Source: Nodosilinea sp. P-1105
Lineage (GTDB): Bacteria > Cyanobacteriota > Cyanobacteriia > Phormidesmidales > Phormidesmidaceae
Direction of reading: 5' to 3'
Length of the DNA: 64,000 nt
NCBI RefSeq assembly: GCF_012911975.1
Contig: NZ_SMDQ01000004.1
Span: forward strand, 1 to 64,000
Shown: one piece after another, positions 55,678 to 64,000 of the stretch
Numbering within the stretch: the stretch's first letter is position 1
How the letters are laid out: each line of letters opens with the position of its first letter
Notes under the pieces: generated by a model
The model's database searches: none
What the model saw: only the letters and a program-made list of their open reading frames with translations
Told to the model about the DNA's origin: nothing
Program-made: the position numbers and the translations under genes

Positions 55678-56820
55678 CTAGAACCGTAGGCCCATGGTCT
55701 GGGGAACCGCTGCCACTGGTTGAGTTTCCCACCGTGGTAGCCAAGACTGGGGCTCAGCCCCAAAGGAAGCTACCAAATTAGCCGCATTTTGGCGCATCGT
55801 CGCCAGATAGTACTCAGGCTGCACTGCCTCGGGACCGCCCACTTCGATGGGGTCGAACATGCTGACGCCTACCCCCAGATCGCGGGCGATCGCATCAAAG
55901 GCATCCTCCCCAACCGTGGGCTCGGTCAAAATTGCCTTTAGCCGGGACGTATCAACTTCATCCATCACTCGCCGCACATCCTCGGGAGAAGGGTTAATGG
56001 CGGGCACATCCACCAAATACTCGCTCTCTAAGCCATAGCTCTCGGCAAAGTAGGGGGCAAAGTCGTGGAACACCACAAAGCTCTGTCCGGCAAACGGGGC
56101 CATTTTCTCTGCAATCTCCGCATCCAGCGCTTCTAGCTCAGCAATGAAAGCCGCCGCATTGGCCGTGTAAATCTCCTCTCCCTCAGGGTCTACAGAAATC
56201 ATACCGTCGCGGATATTCTCCACCTGCTGAATCGCCCGCTTGGGGTCGAGCCAGATGTGGGGATTGTACTCGCCGTGGTGGTGATGGTGGTGCCCCGCCT
56301 CGGCGTGGTCGTGGTCATGATCGTGGTCATGGCTATGATCGTGGTCGTGGTCGTGGCCATGATCATCATCATTACCGTGACTGTGACCATGGCTATGCCC
56401 TCCCTCATCCTCATTGGCCAGCACTGCAATCCCCTCGCTGGAGTCAATCATCACTAGATCCGGGTTCTCGGCATTGGCAATCAGGTCATCCAAGAAGAAC
56501 TCCATCTCCAGGCCGTTCTTCACCAGCACGTCAGCATTGGCCAGCGCCTGCACATCCGCAGGCCGCGCCTGAAAATCGTGGGGATCCACATTGGTCGGCA
56601 TCAGGGGAATCACCTCAGCGCGATCGCCCACTACTGCATTGGTAAACTGCGTGATCGGCAAAATCGTCGTCATCACCGTCAGGTCAGTGGCCTCCACCGC
56701 CCCACCAGGGGCATCGGCCTCGCCGACCTCAGTAGGGCCAGTGCCGCAGCCCCCCAGGGCGATCGCCACAGAGGATACAAGCAGTAGGGCCGTTCGGCGG
56801 AAAGGGAAGAGGGTTGGCAT
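55678..56820 (-). CDS. znuA: Zinc ABC transporter substrate-binding lipoprotein ZnuA
   Basis: A 380-residue cluster-9 metal-binding protein. It has a lipoprotein-type signal with LGGC (Cys25), then NVDPHDFQ (His81), a His/Asp-rich loop (about residues 142-182) typical of zinc-specific members, NPHIWLDP (His188), FVVFHDFAPYF (third His) and EPTVGEDAF near the fourth ligand. ATG at 56820 is chosen since AAGGAG lies just before and the signal peptide starts there; the frame upstream is repeat DNA. It captures Zn2+ in the periplasm and hands it to ZnuB. A 290-bp gap filled with element C separates it from hemB. Confidence 0.95.
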   Translation of the reverse strand: MPTLFPFRRTALLLVSSVAIALGGCGTGPTEVGEADAPGGAVEATDLTVMTTILPITQFTNAVVGDRAEVIPLMPTNVDPHDFQARPADVQALANADVLVKNGLEMEFFLDDLIANAENPDLVMIDSSEGIAVLANEDEGGHSHGHSHGNDDDHGHDHDHDHSHDHDHDHDHAEAGHHHHHHGEYNPHIWLDPKRAIQQVENIRDGMISVDPEGEEIYTANAAAFIAELEALDAEIAEKMAPFAGQSFVVFHDFAPYFAESYGLESEYLVDVPAINPSPEDVRRVMDEVDTSRLKAILTEPTVGEDAFDAIARDLGVGVSMFDPIEVGGPEAVQPEYYLATMRQNAANLVASFGAEPQSWLPRWETQPVAAVPQTMGLRF

Positions 56821-56829
56821 GGGGGTCTC

Positions 56830-58193
<1,364 letters not shown>

Positions 58194-58220
58194 TTCCTGA
58201 GTATCCTATCTTATTTTGCT

Positions 58221-58649
58221 ATGGATCGCGACCCTTCAGCCGAAAAAAACTGTGCGGCGGTATCGGCGGTACCGCCTCCCCCTGGGCTGACCCCTGGACA
58301 GCAGGCTGTGTTGACGGCCCTGCGGCAGCAGCCCCAGCCGCTCTCGGCCCAGGCACTCCATGGGGTGATGGCGGTCCAGCGCTCCATCGGGCTGGCCACG
58401 GTTTACCGAGCGCTTGACCTGCTCAAGTTGTTAGGACTGGTGCAACACCGGGTGACCCTGAGCGGAGAAACACTGTACAGCGTGGTGGAGCACGACCACC
58501 ATTACCTCACCTGTCTGCAGTGTGGCGTTTCAGTGCCGGTGGAGACCTGTCCAGTGCAGGAACTGGTGGCGCACCTCCAGAGAACCAACTCGTTCCGGAT
58601 TTACTATCACACCCTGGAGTTTTTCGGCGTCTGCGATCGCTGCTCTTGA
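58221..58649 (+). CDS. zur: Zinc uptake regulator, Fur family (Zur)
   Basis: A 142-residue Fur-superfamily repressor. Winged helix with recognition region IGLATVYRALDLL (56-68), then HDHHYLTCLQCG and a C-terminal VCDRC, giving the two CxxC pairs (98/101, 138/141) of the structural zinc. The adjacent zinc importer, COG0523 genes and Zur-type operator make zinc the likely signal: with zinc it should bind the operator and repress itself, hemB-znuACB and cobW2. ATG at 58221. The first 20 residues are variable. Confidence 0.92.
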   Translation: MDRDPSAEKNCAAVSAVPPPPGLTPGQQAVLTALRQQPQPLSAQALHGVMAVQRSIGLATVYRALDLLKLLGLVQHRVTLSGETLYSVVEHDHHYLTCLQCGVSVPVETCPVQELVAHLQRTNSFRIYYHTLEFFGVCDRCS

Positions 58650-58849
58650 CCACGTACATGATGGGTTGACTGGAAAAACTCAGGTGGTAGAAGTGCTTTG
58701 TATAACCTTTTTCAAATTAGCTGGGGTACGCTTTGGCGCGGCGCGGTTGTGGAACACTTATATGCCCATCTCTGTCATAGGCGATATTCGAGCACAAGCC
58801 GCTATCACAAGCTGCGAGTCCACCAAGGATATCAAGGATATACAGAGTA

Positions 58850-59476
58850 ATGACCGGCAAGATTCTCTTAAAACTGTTGACCGTTCCTGCCATCGCCGGG
58901 GCCATTGTGGCGATGGGATTTTTGGGCTTGGCCAACGGAGGCGTATCCCCCCAGCGTTATACAGGTACCCCAGGGGTGTCTGAGGCGGCGTCCTGCGGAG
59001 TATCGGCGGAGCCTGGGTCACTGCTGCGATCGCTCCACGGCGACACGTTAATGGCATCCGCCACTGGCATCCCGCTGCCAACGGGAACGCAAAACCAGCC
59101 CGACGATTATGAATTTGACGTCAACTTTAGCGCTGCCGAAAGCGATGCCGCCGTTGCCCTGTTCGGCTGCGATTGCCCGGCCTGCCTCAATGCCCTACAG
59201 CAACTCCGCAACCAACCCCCCGCTCCCCAGGCGTTCACCAGTCGTCGCCTCGGCCCCAGCAACCGCCTTACCGCCACCAATCGAACGCTGTTTGCCAGCA
59301 GTCAGCGCAGACTCCCGGCAGCAGCCCCCAGTCCTGCCCAAACCTTTGGCCGCCAGCCCGACGTAGCTAACCCCGTTCAGAGCCACTGCTGGGTCAATCT
59401 CCAGGAGCGCAACACCCCCGCCCAAATCCAGGCCGTGCTGCAAACCCTAGAAGCTGAAGAGGCAGGAGCGAGGTAG
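58850..59476 (+). CDS. Exported protein with CDCPAC cysteine motif
   Basis: A 208-residue protein with an N-terminal membrane/signal segment (about residues 4-27, LLKLLTVPAIAGAIVAMGF). The distinctive part is FGCDCPACLNALQQLR with Cys107, Cys109 and Cys112, a candidate metal or redox site, plus single cysteines at 49 and near 178 (SHCW). The middle is Ser/Pro/Arg-rich and probably disordered. Family not recognised. It follows zur by 200 bp on the same strand and is the last gene before element D, so a role with zinc is plausible but unproven. No operator seen directly upstream. Confidence 0.62.
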   Translation: MTGKILLKLLTVPAIAGAIVAMGFLGLANGGVSPQRYTGTPGVSEAASCGVSAEPGSLLRSLHGDTLMASATGIPLPTGTQNQPDDYEFDVNFSAAESDAAVALFGCDCPACLNALQQLRNQPPAPQAFTSRRLGPSNRLTATNRTLFASSQRRLPAAAPSPAQTFGRQPDVANPVQSHCWVNLQERNTPAQIQAVLQTLEAEEAGAR

Positions 59477-59483
59477 GGAAGGT

Positions 59484-59770
59484 GTTGGGTGTTTGGTGAG
59501 TGGATGGGTGGATGAGGGGATGAGGGGATGAGTGGATGGGTGGATGAGGGGATGGGTGGATGAGTGAAAACCACCTGTTCACCAACATTTACCCTATCCC
59601 CAACTCATCTACCCCCTACCCGCCCACCCATCCACCCGCCTACCCATCCACCCCCTACCCATCTACCCATCCACCCGCCTACCCATCCACCCGCCTACCC
59701 ATCCACCCGCCTACCCATCTACCCATCCACCCCCTACCCATCTACCCATCCACCCGCCTACCCATCTACC
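59484..59770. repeat. Bipartite element D (inverted orientation)
   Basis: Plus strand: short arm with GTGGATGGGTGGATGAGGGG units (about 59498-59566), core complementary to TGTTGGTGAACAGG (59558-59588), long C-rich arm with CACCCGCCTACCCATC units to 59770. The TAG stop of the WD40 gene is inside the long arm. The core matches that of element E at 29 of 31 positions in opposite orientation. Confidence 0.9.
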
Positions 59771-60824
59771 CAAATCCCTTCCCCGCCAACACCTGCCCCC
59801 ACACCACCACCTCGCCGCCACAGCCCCCTGCCGCCAGGTACTTCCCCTGGGGCGACCAGGCCAGGGTTGAAAATCCGTCTGCTGCGCCTTCCAGGATTTG
59901 AGCGGCCTGGGTGGCATTCTGCCATAGACAGACCCAGCCGTCCTCGGAGGCGGAGGCCAGCAGCTTGGACTGGGGCTGAAAGGCGATTACCCGCACCGTC
60001 CCACTGTGCAAATCCAGCACGCTAGCGGTCCAGCCCTCGGCCTCACCCTCGGCCTTAGCCCACACCACCACGCCCTCTGCACTGGCCGACGCCAGCAACG
60101 GCGCATCTCCCTGGGCCGTCACCGTAGACCAGGCCAGCTGCCGCACCTTGCCCGGAAACCCTTGCATCTGCCAGGGGTAGGGGTTGTCCCAGGCCCACAC
60201 CAGCAGGGTGCGGTCGTTATTACCCGAGGCCAAGTACTGACCGTCGGGGGAAATGGCGATCGCCCCACTGGCCCCACCGGTTTCTCGAATCAGTGGATCA
60301 TCATCCCAAGCTTCTCGCCGCCAGGTCTTCACGCTCTGGTTACCCGCCAGCAGCAAAGCGTCGCCGCTGGGGTGCCAGGCCAAGTCCAGCACTGACGACG
60401 CTTCAAAATTGAGGGTTGTCACCACCGCTTGTGCTGCGGCATCCCACACCTGGGCGTAGCGCCCCAGGCCAACCCCTAGTTCTGGCCGGTGCGGGTGCCA
60501 TTGCAAACAATCGACCCACACCCTAGAATTTTCCAACTTGCTCACCAGCGTCGGTGTCTCTGCCGCCACCTGCCAGATGCTCACCGCTCCATCCTGTCCA
60601 CCCGTTGCCAAAAACTGGCCATCGGCGGAAACTGCGATCGCATCCACCGACGCCCCCTGCTCTCCTTGCAGCATCATCGAAGTCCCCGTCCTGGCGTCAA
60701 ACACGACCACCTCCCCCGCCGCCGAGCAGGCCGCTAGTCGAGCGCCATCGGGGAACCAGGCGATCGCGGTTACGTAGTCCGACAGCAGGGTTTGCCAGGT
60801 GGGGTTTAGCAGGGGTTTGGGCAT
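59766..60824 (-). CDS. WD40 repeat protein
   Basis: A 352-residue protein forming a probable seven-bladed propeller: repeated units with GxxD...W endings, for example SADGQFLATGGQDGAVSIW, SPDGQYLASGNNDRTLLVW and QSKLLASASEDGWVCLW. No signal peptide and no enzymatic domain; such proteins are scaffolds. It follows cobW2 on the same strand with element E in between. ATG at 60824 is chosen since the frame upstream is repeat DNA; no ribosome site is visible, because the repeat arm ends three bases before the ATG. The gene is enclosed between inverted elements D and E. Partner unknown; the neighbouring COG0523 gene is the natural candidate. Confidence 0.87.
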   Translation of the reverse strand: MPKPLLNPTWQTLLSDYVTAIAWFPDGARLAACSAAGEVVVFDARTGTSMMLQGEQGASVDAIAVSADGQFLATGGQDGAVSIWQVAAETPTLVSKLENSRVWVDCLQWHPHRPELGVGLGRYAQVWDAAAQAVVTTLNFEASSVLDLAWHPSGDALLLAGNQSVKTWRREAWDDDPLIRETGGASGAIAISPDGQYLASGNNDRTLLVWAWDNPYPWQMQGFPGKVRQLAWSTVTAQGDAPLLASASAEGVVVWAKAEGEAEGWTASVLDLHSGTVRVIAFQPQSKLLASASEDGWVCLWQNATQAAQILEGAADGFSTLAWSPQGKYLAAGGCGGEVVVWGQVLAGKGFG

Positions 60825-60826
60825 GG

Positions 60827-61014
60827 GGAAGGCGGGTGGATGGGAAGGCGGGTGGATGGGAAGGCGGGTGGATGGGTGGGCGGGTAAGGGGTGGATGGGT
60901 GGGCGGGTAAGGGGTGGATGGGTGGGCGGGTAAGGGGTGGATGGGTGGGCGGGTAGGGCAAGTGTTGGTGAACAGGTAGTTTTCACTCATCCACTCATCC
61001 ACTCATCCACTCCT
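60827..61014. repeat. Bipartite element E
   Basis: Long G-rich arm (about 60827-60957; units GGGTGGATGGGTGGGCGGGT), core GTGTTGGTGAACAGGTAGTT with TTCACTCATCC (60962-60991), short CACTCATCCACTCATCC arm ending at the cobW2 stop. With element D it forms inverted ends around the WD40 gene, long arms inside and short arms outside. Confidence 0.9.
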
Positions 61015-61986
61015 TCACCTCACCAAACACTCCCTAAACGACTCCTTCAACCCCATTTCTTCCAAATTTCGGCCGATAAACACCAGCTCGTTCTTGCGGG
61101 TTTCGTCAGCGCGCCAGGGGCGGTCTTGGCGGCCATCGAACAGCATGTGAACACCCTGGAAGACAAAGCGACAGTCTTCGCCAGCGATGTTGAGAATGCC
61201 TTTCATGCGGAAGATGTCGGGGCCGCGATCGCGCAATAGTGCCCCCAGCCATTGATTAAGCTTGTCGCCATCGACTTCACCCGATTCCACCAGGGCAATG
61301 GAGCCGACGGTTTCGTCATGTTCGTGGGCGGTTTCGTTGAGAAATTCGGGATCGATCTGGAGGGCGTTACCCAGGTCAAAGGCGCTGACGCCAAGGATAG
61401 AATCCATTTCCACCTGGGCGTCGCGGGTACGGTAGATTTTGGCGATCGCATTCATCCCCCGAATCCGCTCTTCCAGCGCTTTTAGCTCTGCTTCGGTCAC
61501 CAGATCAATTTTGTTGAGCAAAATCACATCGGCAAAGGCAATCTGCTCTAGGGCTTCGTCGGCCTCCCAGTGCTGGACGATGTGGGCCGCATCTACCACG
61601 GTCACCACGGCATCCAGGCTGGCCTGGGTCTGCACCTCGTCATCCACAAAAAAGGTCTGGATTACCGGGGCGGGGTCGGCCAACCCCGTAGTCTCGATCA
61701 CCAGGTGGTCAAACTTGTCGCGGCGCTTCATCAGATTGCCGATGATGCGGATCAGGTCGCCGCGCACGGTGCAGCAGATGCAGCCGTTGTTCATCTCAAA
61801 GATTTCTTCGTCGGCGTCGATCACCAGCTGGTTGTCGATACCGACCTCACCAAACTCGTTGACAATCACCGCCACCTTCTTGCCGTGCTCGTGGGTGAGG
61901 ATGCGATTCAGCAGCGTGGTCTTGCCCGCCCCAAGATAACCTGTTAGCACCGTAACCGGAACAGAATGCTGGATAGCAGCGACCAT
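61015..61986 (-). CDS. CobW/COG0523 metal-chaperone GTPase (second copy)
   Basis: A 323-residue G3E GTPase: GYLGAGKT (16-23), NEFGEVGIDNQL, NGCICC (67-72), ETTGLADPAP, NKIDLV and the CobW C-domain with RMKGILNIAGED and LVFIGRNLEEM. Unlike the other copy it lacks a His-rich stretch. A Zur-type site lies about 20 bp upstream, so it should be expressed when zinc is low and deliver metal to client proteins. ATG at 61986 has GAGG seven bases ahead; GTG at 61992 is possible. Probably cotranscribed with the WD40 gene. Confidence 0.94.
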   Translation of the reverse strand: MVAAIQHSVPVTVLTGYLGAGKTTLLNRILTHEHGKKVAVIVNEFGEVGIDNQLVIDADEEIFEMNNGCICCTVRGDLIRIIGNLMKRRDKFDHLVIETTGLADPAPVIQTFFVDDEVQTQASLDAVVTVVDAAHIVQHWEADEALEQIAFADVILLNKIDLVTEAELKALEERIRGMNAIAKIYRTRDAQVEMDSILGVSAFDLGNALQIDPEFLNETAHEHDETVGSIALVESGEVDGDKLNQWLGALLRDRGPDIFRMKGILNIAGEDCRFVFQGVHMLFDGRQDRPWRADETRKNELVFIGRNLEEMGLKESFRECLVR

Positions 61987-62007
61987 GGTCACACCTCGCC
62001 TTATGAA

Positions 62008-62022
62008 TGATAATCATTTTCA
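62008..62022. promoter_or_regulatory. Zur-type operator upstream of cobW2
   Basis: TGATAATCATTTTCA matches the 7-1-7 pattern with one mismatch in the right half. The overlapping AATGAT-A-ATCATT (62006-62018) is a perfect 6-1-6 palindrome identical to a Fur-box core. It lies 22 bp from the cobW2 ATG. Confidence 0.78.
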
Positions 62023-62062
62023 GATTATAAAGGAGGGAAGGGGGGTACGGTTTACGGTTCTA

Positions 62063-62090
62063 CCTTATCCCCTCCTGGGAGGGGATAAGG
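62063..62090. terminator. Perfect 13-bp palindrome (REP-like), possible terminator
   Basis: CCTTATCCCCTCC and GGAGGGGATAAGG flank a TG centre. It belongs to the same family as the palindromes at 14957 and 53486. It lies between the end of the amidase gene and the cobW2 operator on the minus strand and may end the amidase transcript, although no T-run follows. Confidence 0.6.
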
Positions 62091-62184
62091 TGGGGTATTG
62101 CGGTTTGAGGTTCAGGGACATACCTTGCACCGCAAACCTTGCACCGTACACCTTTCCCCTTGCACCGCATACCCTCCGTCTCGG

Positions 62185-63276
62185 TCAACGAGCCGCCTCT
62201 AAAAATTGCAGCGGTTCGCTGGGTTGAAACTGGTCGGCGGTATTACCGGCAAACACAGCGCCGTCGGTCAGGGTGAGTTTGCGTACTGGGGCTCCGGGAG
62301 ACAAATCTAAATCATCCAGGTTGACCCAAAACACATTAGGACTGCGGGTTGACTCAAAAAAGTAGCGTCGGTTGGTTTGATCGGCAACTGTGCGCCAGAT
62401 AGTGGACGAGATATCGGGGCGATCGGGCGTTGTAAACCCCAAGGGCACCGAGGCATTGCGAATTACAGAAAACACGCTGGCAGCGGCTTCTTTAGGATCT
62501 GCCGTTTGTGGGATGGAATTGATATAAAACGACGCCCGCACAAACCGATCCGCTGCCCGATTTGTACCGGGTAGCATGGTTAAGCCGCCAATCTGCTCCC
62601 AATATTGATTTAGGGCAAGCTGCTGGTCAAAGGTCGGTGAATTGGTCATCACCTGGTAGTCGCGGCTGTGGTGAATCATCAGTTCACCGTCCACATACTC
62701 AAAGATAGCCGAATCGCCAGTGGCGTCGGAAATCGATAGGTGTACAGTCCCCGCCCTGCCATCGGGCGATTCTACCGGAATCACGTAGAACGGCTCCTGT
62801 TCCATCGCCTCAACGGCTTCGGCAACGGTGGCAAAGTTATCTAGCATGTACTGGGGCCACAGGGTTAGCGACAGCGGTGCCCGGGGATCATTCGGGGCAG
62901 GGGTGGGATATACGCTTTCAGTGAGATAGAGCATGTTGGCCACTAAGCCTTTCTCGTTCATGCCGTCGGCGATGCCAATATCCCAGACGCCAGTGCCGAC
63001 ACTGCCGTATTGCGAGGTCCACTCTATAGAGCCAGGGCCAGCGGCCCCGTGGCGCTCCATACCGCTCGGAAATGCCCACAGGTTAGATTCCATATCATTG
63101 ACCCAGTCCATACTGCGTCCTGTAATCACCAGGTTATCTGGCCCCAAGTAAACGGCACGGGTGCAGGCTAGCACCGTAGACATCGGTATCAGCCCCAAAA
63201 AGCTTAGGGGCAGGGCAAGCCACAGAGAATGGGTAAATCCCTGGGCTAGGCTAATCAGCTGATGAAAATTAAGCAC
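62185..63276 (-). CDS. Choloylglycine-hydrolase-family linear amide C-N hydrolase
   Basis: An N-terminal-nucleophile hydrolase of the CBAH/penicillin V acylase family (363 residues). A signal peptide (about residues 5-36) is followed by Cys38 in VLACTRAVYLGPDN, the expected nucleophile freed by processing; further family features are TGRSMDW (Arg/Asp), MNEKGLVANMLY and YQVMTNSPTFDQQL. It is thus probably exported to the periplasm and cleaves amide bonds, perhaps of acyl-amides or acyl-homoserine lactones; the substrate is inferred only from family. GTG at 63276 is preferred as GAGGAG lies seven bases ahead; a longer frame adds 42 atypical residues. Confidence 0.87.
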   Translation of the reverse strand: MLNFHQLISLAQGFTHSLWLALPLSFLGLIPMSTVLACTRAVYLGPDNLVITGRSMDWVNDMESNLWAFPSGMERHGAAGPGSIEWTSQYGSVGTGVWDIGIADGMNEKGLVANMLYLTESVYPTPAPNDPRAPLSLTLWPQYMLDNFATVAEAVEAMEQEPFYVIPVESPDGRAGTVHLSISDATGDSAIFEYVDGELMIHHSRDYQVMTNSPTFDQQLALNQYWEQIGGLTMLPGTNRAADRFVRASFYINSIPQTADPKEAAASVFSVIRNASVPLGFTTPDRPDISSTIWRTVADQTNRRYFFESTRSPNVFWVNLDDLDLSPGAPVRKLTLTDGAVFAGNTADQFQPSEPLQFLEAAR

Positions 63277-63633
63277 AGAACAACTCCTCAATATCGTCAA
63301 ACAACTGTAGCCTCTCATTTTTCGCATCCATTTCAATATCGGGCTGCGAACTGAGCCATCGACCAACCAACCCAGTACGTTAAAGCACTGGGTGCATCCC
63401 ACTTTTGCAACCCCCTCCCTAAATCCCTACGGTGCACACACATCTCATAAACCGTCCTAACTTGCCGATTTTGGCCCCCCTAGCCCCCCGATTTCGGGGG
63501 GGATCAGACTTCAAAGTCCCCCAGAAATATGCCCTCTGGGCACGCTGCGCGAGGGGGGCTTATAGCCTTACGGGTATACCAGGAAAGGGGGCCAAAGCGG
63601 AGGAGCTAAGGTCAAACAAGACTTATGTATACA

Positions 63634-63649
63634 ATGATAATTATCATTA
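63634..63649. promoter_or_regulatory. AT-rich 16-bp perfect palindrome, possible Fur/Zur-like site
   Basis: AATGATAATTATCATT shares its AATGAT/ATCATT ends with the two Zur-type operators in this window, but the centre is AATT, so spacing differs from the 7-1-7 pattern. It lies 358 bp upstream of the amidase start and just past the end of the next minus-strand gene, so its target is unclear. Confidence 0.5.
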
Positions 63650-63653
63650 AACT

Positions 63654-63707
63654 TAGGGCTCGGGGGGCATTACAGCACATTAGGGCTCGGGGGGCATTAC
63701 AGCACAA
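63654..63707. repeat. Tandem direct repeat, about 27 bp x 2
   Basis: Two copies of a unit containing TTAGGGCTCGGGGGGCATTA and ending ACAGCACA lie head to tail right after the AT-rich palindrome. No coding role seen. Confidence 0.85.
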
Positions 63708-63749
63708 TCTGAACGCTCACCACAAGTTGCCCTCTGTCATCAGCCAGTG

Positions 63750-64000
63750 CTAGTCGGCAGTGGTTGATACTGATTCTGGCTCAACAGCCTCAACTGGTTT
63801 AGCTTTCGAGGGCCGATTCCATTCCAGCTGCTTTCGTCTTAGAAATAGAATAGTGACGGTACCTGTACCCCAAAGGGCCGCATGGGTGATTGGGCTGAAA
63901 TTTCCTGCCATGGTCTGATAAATATGCCAGGGAATGAGCACCATGAGGCCATAGGTTAAGCGATGAAGCTTGACCCAGAAACGCTTGAGTTTGCGGCGCA
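63750..64000 (-). CDS. C-terminal part of a membrane protein (cut by window edge)
   Basis: The frame enters from the right edge and ends at 63750. It begins within KLKRFWVKLHRLTYGLM and has a helix containing LIPWHIYQTMAG, a second hydrophobic stretch (ITHAALWGTGTVTILFL), and a polar Glu/Pro-rich tail. The pattern W-x-K-L-H-R-L-x-Y resembles the heme-binding helices of ferric-reductase-like/MsrQ-type membrane proteins, with His residues as possible heme ligands. Only about 83 residues are visible, so the family call is tentative. Confidence 0.5.
   Translation of the reverse strand, partial: RRKLKRFWVKLHRLTYGLMVLIPWHIYQTMAGNFSPITHAALWGTGTVTILFLRRKQLEWNRPSKAKPVEAVEPESVSTTAD

Larger units (their letters stand above)
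63277..63749. other. Spacer upstream of the amidase gene
   Basis: About 470 bp. A dispersed cyanobacterial repeat (about 63470-63600) with CCCCCGATTTCGGGGGG and TCAAAGTCCCCCAG and, farther on, GAAAGGGGGCC is present. It is followed by an AT-rich palindrome and a short direct repeat (separate entries). No gene is seen. Confidence 0.6.

Noticed and set aside
59564-60025. Long frames encoding Pro/Thr/His/Ser-rich proteins (HPPTHPPAYPST-like) over elements C, D and E
   Set aside because: They are translations of the GGGTGGAT-type repeats in all frames, with no ribosome site and no non-repetitive conserved part.

Overview
The window is chromosomal DNA of a cyanobacterium, most likely a filamentous non-heterocystous type (Leptolyngbya/Nodosilinea-like; the genus is only a guess). 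The evidence is dense GCGATCGC (HIP1-type) octamers, the rubisco regulator rbcR, a ferrochelatase with a chlorophyll-binding-like tail, a complex C (cytochrome b6f heme) assembly factor, pilMNOQ without pilP, a D27-like carotenoid isomerase homologue, CYP110-like P450, and many intergenic short tandem repeats. No rRNA, tRNA or CRISPR array was recognised.

Layout. 0-0.7 kb: repeat-rich spacer. 0.7-8.6 kb (minus strand): giant TamB-like protein, LpxB-related glycosyltransferase, purT. 9.2-14.2 kb: pilM-pilN-pilO-pilQ operon. 14.6-25.4 kb: ordinary housekeeping and regulatory genes (GNAT, ACT-like protein, hydrolase, AMIN-like lipoprotein, Crp-family regulator, rbcR, ferredoxin, hrcA) with a decayed Uma2 gene. 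25.4-30.5 kb: hemH, a lone tyrosine recombinase, a five-domain response regulator and its single-domain partner. 30.6-38.5 kb: an IF-3 gene that appears to start at AUU, an rRNA methyltransferase, CCB factor, slipin/NfeD pair, PP2C phosphatase, membrane proteins, a YdcF-like gene remnant, D27-like protein. 38.9-48.7 kb: sat, an inactive-looking caspase homologue, a ZIP-like carrier interrupted by a cyclic-nucleotide domain, rseP-nth, P450, a 24-codon membrane-peptide ORF, rpsN.

48.9-62.0 kb is a zinc-homeostasis island. Reading on the minus strand it runs hemB, znuA, znuC, znuB, cobW (His-rich), folE, a CobW-like GTPase without CxCC, and two calcineurin-like phosphoesterase paralogues with altered metal sites. 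A zur-type regulator diverges from hemB across a perfect TGATAAT-G-ATTATCA operator. A second operator precedes cobW2, which is followed by a WD40 gene. ZnuABC would import zinc, the COG0523 GTPases would deliver it, FolE is a zinc client and HemB is of the metal-ligand type that lacks the zinc cysteines.

The most unusual thing in the window is in the gaps of that island. Most intergenic spaces between 49.6 and 61.0 kb hold a bipartite low-complexity element: a G-rich arm built from GGGTGGAT/GGGTAGGC units, a short core, and a C-rich arm built from CACTCATCC/CACCCATCC units, so the two arms are mutually complementary. Two core classes are visible. One copy flanks a four-helix-bundle (23S IVP) gene, two inverted copies bracket the WD40 gene, and one copy appears to be interrupted by a 93-bp MITE-like insert. 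Stop codons of several genes lie inside the repeats and several start codons follow C-rich arms with no visible Shine-Dalgarno sequence.
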